This document shows, piece by piece, positions 44,787 through 49,792 of a stretch of 49,792 bases of DNA. The stretch is taken from assembly GCA_015493635.1 (NCBI GenBank), contig WGCU01000030.1, positions 1-49,792 on the forward strand. Reading direction: 5' to 3'. The notes beneath the pieces are model-generated. The model was not told where the DNA came from. It saw only the letters and a list, made by a program, of their open reading frames with translations, and searched no databases. The position numbers and the translations under genes are program-made. This stretch comes from Spirochaetaceae bacterium. GTDB lineage: Bacteria > Spirochaetota > Spirochaetia > B11-G9. Each line of letters starts with the position of its first letter. Positions within the stretch are counted from its first letter, which is position 1.

Positions 44787-44815
44787 ATTATGCACCCATA
44801 TTGGATATTTGTCAA
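44787..44815 (-). promoter_or_regulatory. Near-consensus sigma-70-type promoter for the sugar ABC operon
   Basis: Minus strand: TTGACA (44810-44815), exactly 17 nt, CATAAT (44787-44792). The transcript would have a leader of about 110 nt before the binding-protein ATG. The promoter starts only 3 nt after the yesN-like stop. Confidence 0.75.
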
Positions 44816-44818
44816 ATT

Positions 44819-46363
44819 TTATTTATATTTTTCTCTGTAACGGGTAGGTGTATCTCCTGTAAGCTTTTTAAAAACGACAGCAAACTGGTCATAGGATTTA
44901 AATCCTGTTTGTTTAGCTATTTCAGTGATGGTGAGTGAAGCATTCAGGAGCAGTTTTTCGGCTTTTTTGATCCGGACATCCTGAATATATTCATAGCAGG
45001 TACGGCCGGTTTCTTTTTTAAACAACCTGCTGAGATAGACTTTATGAAGACCTGCTTTTTCAGCAAGGGTTTCAAGGGATAAATCTTCGGAGTATCCGGA
45101 TTGTATGGCTGCGATAATTTCTCTGATATGGTAACTGCGTATATCAGTGATATGGTTTCCCAGGGTAAGAGAAAAAACTTCGGTAAACTGTTTTTTGAAC
45201 CAGCGGTATATATCAGTAATTGATTCAAGCGCATGGACAGTGTGGAGATTAAGGATATCAATGGAAAAATTATCAGATAATCGAAGATGATGTGTATCAA
45301 TGTAGGTGAGCAGAAGAGAGAGCAGACTGATATTCACGTATTCCATGTAGTTGTACTGAATCATGCCGGAAATTTCTACTTTAAAGAGGTTTTCCAGGGT
45401 TTTAAAAAAAGTACTGCTGTTATTCTGTATTACAGCTTGTTTCAGGGTTTTAAGATTACGTTCTGTTATCTCAGGATCCATCCATGTTATGTTTTTGATG
45501 TGAGCCGGAGTAATAACCCGCCGTTGACCAAGAAAAATTCTATACTTAAGCAGGTCTTCTGTTAATGAATAAACGTTTTGAATATCAGACAGATTGGTAA
45601 AAGAATCTGCTGCAGCGATAGTAAGTGAAATATTACAATGATGTCCTACGAAATCTATAATTCTGTCGGGTATATCAGAAACAGGATTTTCTTCTTCAGG
45701 GGTAAGAAGAACCGCTATGAATCCATTACCTCTGTACGAAATAACACTGTCGCAATCAGACTGCAGTTCTTCCTCTAAACTTGATATCACAGCGCTTACA
45801 TCAGTTTTATCATGATTGAAAGCGTCAATATGCATAAGAAGCAGAGAAAAATACTGTTTATCTGAAAAGAAAGGTTTAAACGTTTCATTGATTTCCGTTT
45901 CCGCGTTCATCGGAAGAGAGAAGAGATCAGCTGTTTTCTCTACTCTGAAACGGGATTCTCTGTTTCTTTTAAGGGTACCGGAATACTTTTTCCCTGCTGC
46001 ATGTATCAATGCAGATCTGAGAACTTCGGGTTCAAGAAAGTCTTTAATAAGATAATCCTGTACCCCAAGCTGTATTGCTTTCTGAGCGTATGAAAAACTT
46101 TCGTAACAACTGAGAATTATAATCGGGATGTCTGTATTTTCTTTTCTTACCGCATTAATGAAATCGAGGCCGTCCATTATGGGCATTTCGATATCAGTTA
46201 TAATTATGTCGGGATGTACCGTATGGTAGAGCCGAAGCCCCTCTTTGCCGTTGTTCGCTGATCCGCACAGGGTGTACTCCCCGCTCTTCCATATTTCCAT
46301 GGCTTCAAGACGATCTCTGGCAGCTTTTTCATCTTCCACAATGATAATCTTAAACATCTTCAT
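44819..46363 (-). CDS. YesN-type response regulator with AraC DNA-binding domain
   Basis: 514 residues: receiver domain (phospho-Asp in DIIITDIEMP), a long middle region (about 125-400), and a C-terminal AraC double HTH (LSLETLAEKAGLHKVYLSRLFKKETG and ITEIAKQTGFKSYDQFAVVFKK). It overlaps the kinase gene by 14 nt. Regulators of this type usually switch on the adjacent sugar transporter operon. Confidence 0.94.
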   Translation of the reverse strand: MKMFKIIIVEDEKAARDRLEAMEIWKSGEYTLCGSANNGKEGLRLYHTVHPDIIITDIEMPIMDGLDFINAVRKENTDIPIIILSCYESFSYAQKAIQLGVQDYLIKDFLEPEVLRSALIHAAGKKYSGTLKRNRESRFRVEKTADLFSLPMNAETEINETFKPFFSDKQYFSLLLMHIDAFNHDKTDVSAVISSLEEELQSDCDSVISYRGNGFIAVLLTPEEENPVSDIPDRIIDFVGHHCNISLTIAAADSFTNLSDIQNVYSLTEDLLKYRIFLGQRRVITPAHIKNITWMDPEITERNLKTLKQAVIQNNSSTFFKTLENLFKVEISGMIQYNYMEYVNISLLSLLLTYIDTHHLRLSDNFSIDILNLHTVHALESITDIYRWFKKQFTEVFSLTLGNHITDIRSYHIREIIAAIQSGYSEDLSLETLAEKAGLHKVYLSRLFKKETGRTCYEYIQDVRIKKAEKLLLNASLTITEIAKQTGFKSYDQFAVVFKKLTGDTPTRYREKYK

Positions 46364-48110
46364 CTTCCGCTAGAGGGAGGAGAATACGGGCTGTTGTACC
46401 TTTATCCTCTTTACTATTGATTGTTAAGCCGTAGTGAGGGCCGAACAATATTTTTATCCGTTCATCAACGTTCTGCAGGCCAATTCTGTTAAACTTTCTA
46501 CGGGTTGTTTCTGGAGACGAATTCATCCCTACTCCGTTATCTGAGACTTCAAGAATGAGATGGTCTGCTTCTTGTTTTGCAGTGATGGTGATGCTGCCTT
46601 CTCTTTCAGACGGTTCAATTCCGTGGAAAATGGCATTTTCCACAAGAGGCTGCAGGATAAGCTTCGGTACTTTTTCATACTCAACATCAGGATCAACTCT
46701 GTAGAAAATTTTAAAAGTTGTTCCATACCGGAGCCTCTGTATCTGAATAAAATTTTCTATGAGAATGAGCTCCTGCTTTACTGTTACAAGGCTTTCTGTT
46801 CCGGAAATAGCGGCTCTTAAAAGTATATTAAATGATTTTAAGCTTTCAAAAACAAGTTTGTTTCCGTCTTTTTCTGCCTGATAGCCTATTGCATTCAGGG
46901 TATTATGGATAAAGTGGGGATTTATCTGGGCCTGCAGGAAATCAAGTTCGTATTTGATGGATTTTATTTCAGCAGCATGTTTTTCTTCCTGCTCCTTATA
47001 GATATTGGCAATAAAACTGTTTATCTGTAATACAAGTTTATTGTATACCTCTCCCATATATTTTAGTTCACCGGAAGTTTTTATATGAATTGTTTCGAGG
47101 CTGCCTGTCTGTTCATACGAGTGCATAGCCGAGGTTATTTTCAGTATCGGTTTTGTAATAGTGCGGGCAATAAGGAAACCTATTATACCTGTTACAAGGG
47201 TAAACAATATCCCAATGAGGAAAATAAGCTTGAGCGCAATATTCAGGTTTTTCAATATTGCTGAATATGGAATGATACCCGTAACAAACCAGTTTACTGA
47301 CGGCAACAGTTTTACAAGGATAAGACATTTCTGTGAATCAACAACGGCATTCAGGGAAATGTTGCCGGTAAGCTTACTAAAGTCAAGATTACTGCTTATT
47401 TTTTCAGGAGAAAAATCCTTGCCGTTTTTAAAGAGAAGCTCGTTCCGTTCGTTGAAAATGTAAATACCGGAAAAAAATTGATCTCTATCACTGTTCCAGA
47501 TACTGCTGAAGAGCATCTGCCGGTTTAGGACTGCAATTTGATATCCCATAAGCCAGTAATTTTCATCCAGGAGCCGTTGATAGAGAGCGATGGTTAAGTT
47601 GTTCCTCTTTTCCCCTTTCTTGTAATCAATGGGAAATGTGCCGGGTTTTGCAAAATAGAAAAAATATTTTTTCTGAAGGAATTCTGTAAAATCATCGTCT
47701 CCGAGGATGGCAGAACTGTATAGGGACCGGGCATAAACGGGATCGAGAATTTCAAGATTGTGGTTAATAAGGATGACGCGTTCAATCAAGGGTGTTCTTC
47801 TTTCTGTCGATGTAATTTTAGAACGGAGTTCTTTCATATATGCCACGTTCCTGCCTGCTCCGGCAGTATTCAGGGAATGGAGAATCTCATGATTTTCAGA
47901 TACTTCTTCAGTTATTTTTATGACATTAAGCAGTTGATCTTCAATCTCTTTTGATATTTTTGAAATTCTAAGGTTCAGCTGTTTTTTGCTGCTTTCAGTA
48001 AGCTGGGTTGAAAAAATAATGGAAATAATAATGCTGATGGTAAGGACAGTGCCAAGAATGATGATAATGTAACTGACCGTTAGTTTACGGTTTATATTGA
48101 ACGATTTCAC
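46350..48110 (-). CDS. YesM-type sensor histidine kinase
   Basis: 586 residues. TM1 is about 11-34, an extracytoplasmic sensor follows, TM2 is about 292-317, then HAMP, and a His_kinase domain with H399 in LQAQINPHFIHNTLNA followed by HATPase motifs (VENAIFHGI, DNGVGM). It overlaps both its neighbours, so it is co-translated with the YesN-like regulator and the periplasmic protein. Confidence 0.94.
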   Translation of the reverse strand: MKSFNINRKLTVSYIIIILGTVLTISIIISIIFSTQLTESSKKQLNLRISKISKEIEDQLLNVIKITEEVSENHEILHSLNTAGAGRNVAYMKELRSKITSTERRTPLIERVILINHNLEILDPVYARSLYSSAILGDDDFTEFLQKKYFFYFAKPGTFPIDYKKGEKRNNLTIALYQRLLDENYWLMGYQIAVLNRQMLFSSIWNSDRDQFFSGIYIFNERNELLFKNGKDFSPEKISSNLDFSKLTGNISLNAVVDSQKCLILVKLLPSVNWFVTGIIPYSAILKNLNIALKLIFLIGILFTLVTGIIGFLIARTITKPILKITSAMHSYEQTGSLETIHIKTSGELKYMGEVYNKLVLQINSFIANIYKEQEEKHAAEIKSIKYELDFLQAQINPHFIHNTLNAIGYQAEKDGNKLVFESLKSFNILLRAAISGTESLVTVKQELILIENFIQIQRLRYGTTFKIFYRVDPDVEYEKVPKLILQPLVENAIFHGIEPSEREGSITITAKQEADHLILEVSDNGVGMNSSPETTRRKFNRIGLQNVDERIKILFGPHYGLTINSKEDKGTTARILLPLAEDEDV

Positions 48111-49072
48111 GGTGAAATCCTGTAGGGAGATAACGATACCGGAGGTATGGGAATCCCGGATGTAACGTACCGGTATAAGAGATCTGCTGCCTGCCTGCCC
48201 TGGGTGTAGGTATCTACAAAGAGAACCGCTTCTTGCGGAGAAGAGGGAACTGACTCTTTCTCCGGATCTTTTATACTTTCAATACTCAAAGCACATGAAT
48301 ACTGTTTCATTCCTATCTGATCAAGTGCCCTGAGAGCTCCCTCCATTTCATCACTGCTTCCCGCATAGATTATCCAGTGGGTCACATCCGGATGGGCTGC
48401 GAGCAGTTCCTGCATGGCAATCATTGCCCCTGCTGCATCATTTGGAGGAGAGTTGACCGTGTAGAAAATCTCTTTCGGTATATGGGGTATCCGTTTTATG
48501 AGTTCTTTTCTAATGGTTTCTGTCCACTGGGTAATTTCCATAACGGACGGTGAGGTCAGCTGTGCAATACCGGGAGAAATTGACGGGTTTTCTATAAGTG
48601 AGCACTCCTCTATTTTTTTTGCCAGCCATCCGGCGGCGGTTTCTGCAGATGCCTTGTAATCTATTCCGATATGGGGAGCAAGCTGTCTTCCCTGTTTATC
48701 AATAAGCTTGTAATTGAGAGAAAGGAGAGGTATTCCCGCTTCAAAAATTCTGTTAACCACCAGGGAGCTCATTTTTTGATTTGTAACGGCAATTGCAACA
48801 CCGTCTACCTTTCTATTGATAAGGGTATCGATATTTGCAAGAGTCAGGTTGGAATCCATCTTGTTGTCAAGAATAAAAAAGTGAACGCCCAGCTGCGAGC
48901 ATCTATTTTCGAAACCTTTGATCTGCTTTTTATACCACTGTATGTCAGATCTCTTAACCATGAGCGCAAGTTTAATTTCTGAAGCGGGAGTATGGGTAAT
49001 TTCATTCCTCTGACAGGAGAAAACGGTAAGGGATACATAGAGAATGACAAGGGTCAGAAGACGTGTATTCAC
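48107..49072 (-). CDS. Periplasmic sugar-binding lipoprotein, sensory partner of the YesMN system
   Basis: 321 residues with a lipobox (TVFSC, Cys about 20) and a Peripla_BP_4-type fold (LANIDTLINRKVDGVAIAVTN, LSLNYKL, IIYAGSSDEMEGALRAL). In three-component systems such a protein binds the sugar and signals to the YesM kinase. It overlaps the kinase gene by 4 nt and the upstream carbonic-anhydrase-like gene by 4 nt. Confidence 0.88.
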   Translation of the reverse strand: MNTRLLTLVILYVSLTVFSCQRNEITHTPASEIKLALMVKRSDIQWYKKQIKGFENRCSQLGVHFFILDNKMDSNLTLANIDTLINRKVDGVAIAVTNQKMSSLVVNRIFEAGIPLLSLNYKLIDKQGRQLAPHIGIDYKASAETAAGWLAKKIEECSLIENPSISPGIAQLTSPSVMEITQWTETIRKELIKRIPHIPKEIFYTVNSPPNDAAGAMIAMQELLAAHPDVTHWIIYAGSSDEMEGALRALDQIGMKQYSCALSIESIKDPEKESVPSSPQEAVLFVDTYTQGRQAADLLYRYVTSGIPIPPVSLSPYRISP

Positions 49073-49572
49073 ATACGGTATTCCTGCGATATATCAACAT
49101 AGGATTGAACATTGTCCCGGATTCCCTGAATTTCCTCCGGTGTCAGTTCCCGGATAAAACGGGCGGGAGAACCCATAATAAGGGAACGCGGCGGGAATGT
49201 TTTTCCTTTTGTTACGAGAGAACCGGCGCCGACAATACTTTCTTCTTCAATAACAGCGTAATCGAGAATAATGGCGCCCATACCAATAAGGGAGTTATCT
49301 TTTATGGTACATGCGTGAATAATGACATTATGCCCGACCGTAACATTGTTACCTATTACCGCCGGTACATCATGTCCTACATGTACCACTGAATTATCCT
49401 GAACATTACTGTTTTTCCCGATGATAACCGGAGCAATATCACCTCTGAGGGTGACATTGTACCAGACTGAACTGTTTTCTCCTACCGTTACCGCCCCAAC
49501 AAGGTCTGCGCTTGGAGCAATAAAAGCTGATACGGCAACATCCGGTTTCATATCCTTGAAGTTGTAAATCAT
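49069..49572 (-). CDS. Gamma-carbonic-anhydrase-like hexapeptide-repeat protein
   Basis: 167 residues of left-handed beta-helix repeats, with the metal-binding histidines H64 (VVHVG), H81 (GHNV) and H86 (IIHACT) of gamma-carbonic anhydrases and YrdA/PaaY-like relatives, and the usual C-terminal helix. A GGAGA ribosome site is visible, and two TATACT boxes (minus strand, 49592-49597 and 49604-49609) lie upstream. Being the first gene of the sensor operon is unexpected; carbonic anhydrase activity is not proven for many relatives. Confidence 0.88.
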   Translation of the reverse strand: MIYNFKDMKPDVAVSAFIAPSADLVGAVTVGENSSVWYNVTLRGDIAPVIIGKNSNVQDNSVVHVGHDVPAVIGNNVTVGHNVIIHACTIKDNSLIGMGAIILDYAVIEEESIVGAGSLVTKGKTFPPRSLIMGSPARFIRELTPEEIQGIRDNVQSYVDISQEYRM

Positions 49573-49646
49573 TACGTTCTCCTTATCCCACAGTATAACT
49601 GCAAGTATAGGGGAAATTGGTATTTTGATCTACCTCTTCCATTGAC

Positions 49647-49668
49647 GAGCTTTTTGCGAAGTACCCCA
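49647..49668 (-). repeat. Right copy of the 22-bp inverted repeat shared with 123-144
   Basis: GAGCTTTTTGCG to GTACCCCA is the exact reverse complement of 123-144. It lies in a gene-free tail after the gamma-carbonic anhydrase gene (49573-49792), which shows no other features. Confidence 0.6.
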
Positions 49669-49792
49669 TTTTAGCGAAATAATACATGACAATATTTATA
49701 ATAGAATGTCCGTTGTATCAAGATGACCTCTATTTTATTGAATTTCCTCTTCTCAAAGGTAAAATCAGTACTTTTTTTGTGATTTTAGGCTC

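Noticed and set aside
1-49792. CRISPR array, tRNA, rRNA or prophage
   Set aside because: No regularly spaced repeats, no cloverleaf-like sequences and no phage structural genes were seen by eye in either strand.

Overview
The window is about 50 kb of bacterial chromosome of moderate GC content. Its gene families suggest an anaerobic, host- or sediment-associated spirochaete: corrinoid-dependent methyl transfer with a PocR-type regulator, a tandem nucleoside diphosphate kinase, an omptin-like outer-membrane protease, Cache-type sensors, a YesMN three-component sugar system and many two-component pairs. The phylum is inferred from family content only; there is no rRNA or tRNA in the window.

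Region 1 (456-8611) is a one-carbon cluster. A single protein fuses a methylenetetrahydrofolate-reductase (MetF-like) barrel directly to electron-transfer flavoprotein beta (EtfB), followed by EtfA. Convergent to these lies a methyl-carrying corrinoid protein behind a cobalamin riboswitch, then a PocR/AraC regulator. Divergent from the regulator are a pterin-binding methyltransferase, a RACo-type corrinoid activator and a small Cys-containing protein. Together they could move a methyl group from an unknown donor onto tetrahydrofolate and oxidise methyl-THF with electrons passed straight to ETF. The donor-specific (MttB-type) methyltransferase is not in the window.

Region 2 (8608-13762) holds an ArsB/NhaD-like permease, a small Pro/His-rich protein behind four 11-bp direct repeats (a likely OmpR-type operator), a two-component system, an orphan protein and a homocysteine S-methyltransferase. 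Region 3 (13886-23256) has an NlpC/P60 protein, a RecQ-like helicase, and a TolC-MacA-ABC-permease efflux operon divergent from another two-component system. Region 4 (23327-28694) has the tandem NDK, queH, and ilvBN controlled by a classical leader-peptide attenuator, then a PfkB sugar kinase. Region 5 (28713-36624) has the omptin-like protein, an AT-rich HEPN/MNT pair, a threonine synthase-like/racemase pair, and a dicarboxylate/amino-acid symporter with a NarL-type two-component system and a perfect 7-2-7 palindrome between them. Region 6 (36730-49572) has an MBL hydrolase, a dihydropyrimidinase, an MCP, a sugar ABC transporter, the YesN/YesM/periplasmic-protein sensor set and a gamma-carbonic anhydrase.

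Two features recur across the window. First, several genes lack a Shine-Dalgarno sequence and instead have a -10 box (mostly TATACT) 6-9 nt before the start codon, which suggests leaderless transcripts. Second, a 22-bp sequence occurs at both ends of the window in opposite orientation. No CRISPR array, intact insertion sequence, rRNA or tRNA was seen.
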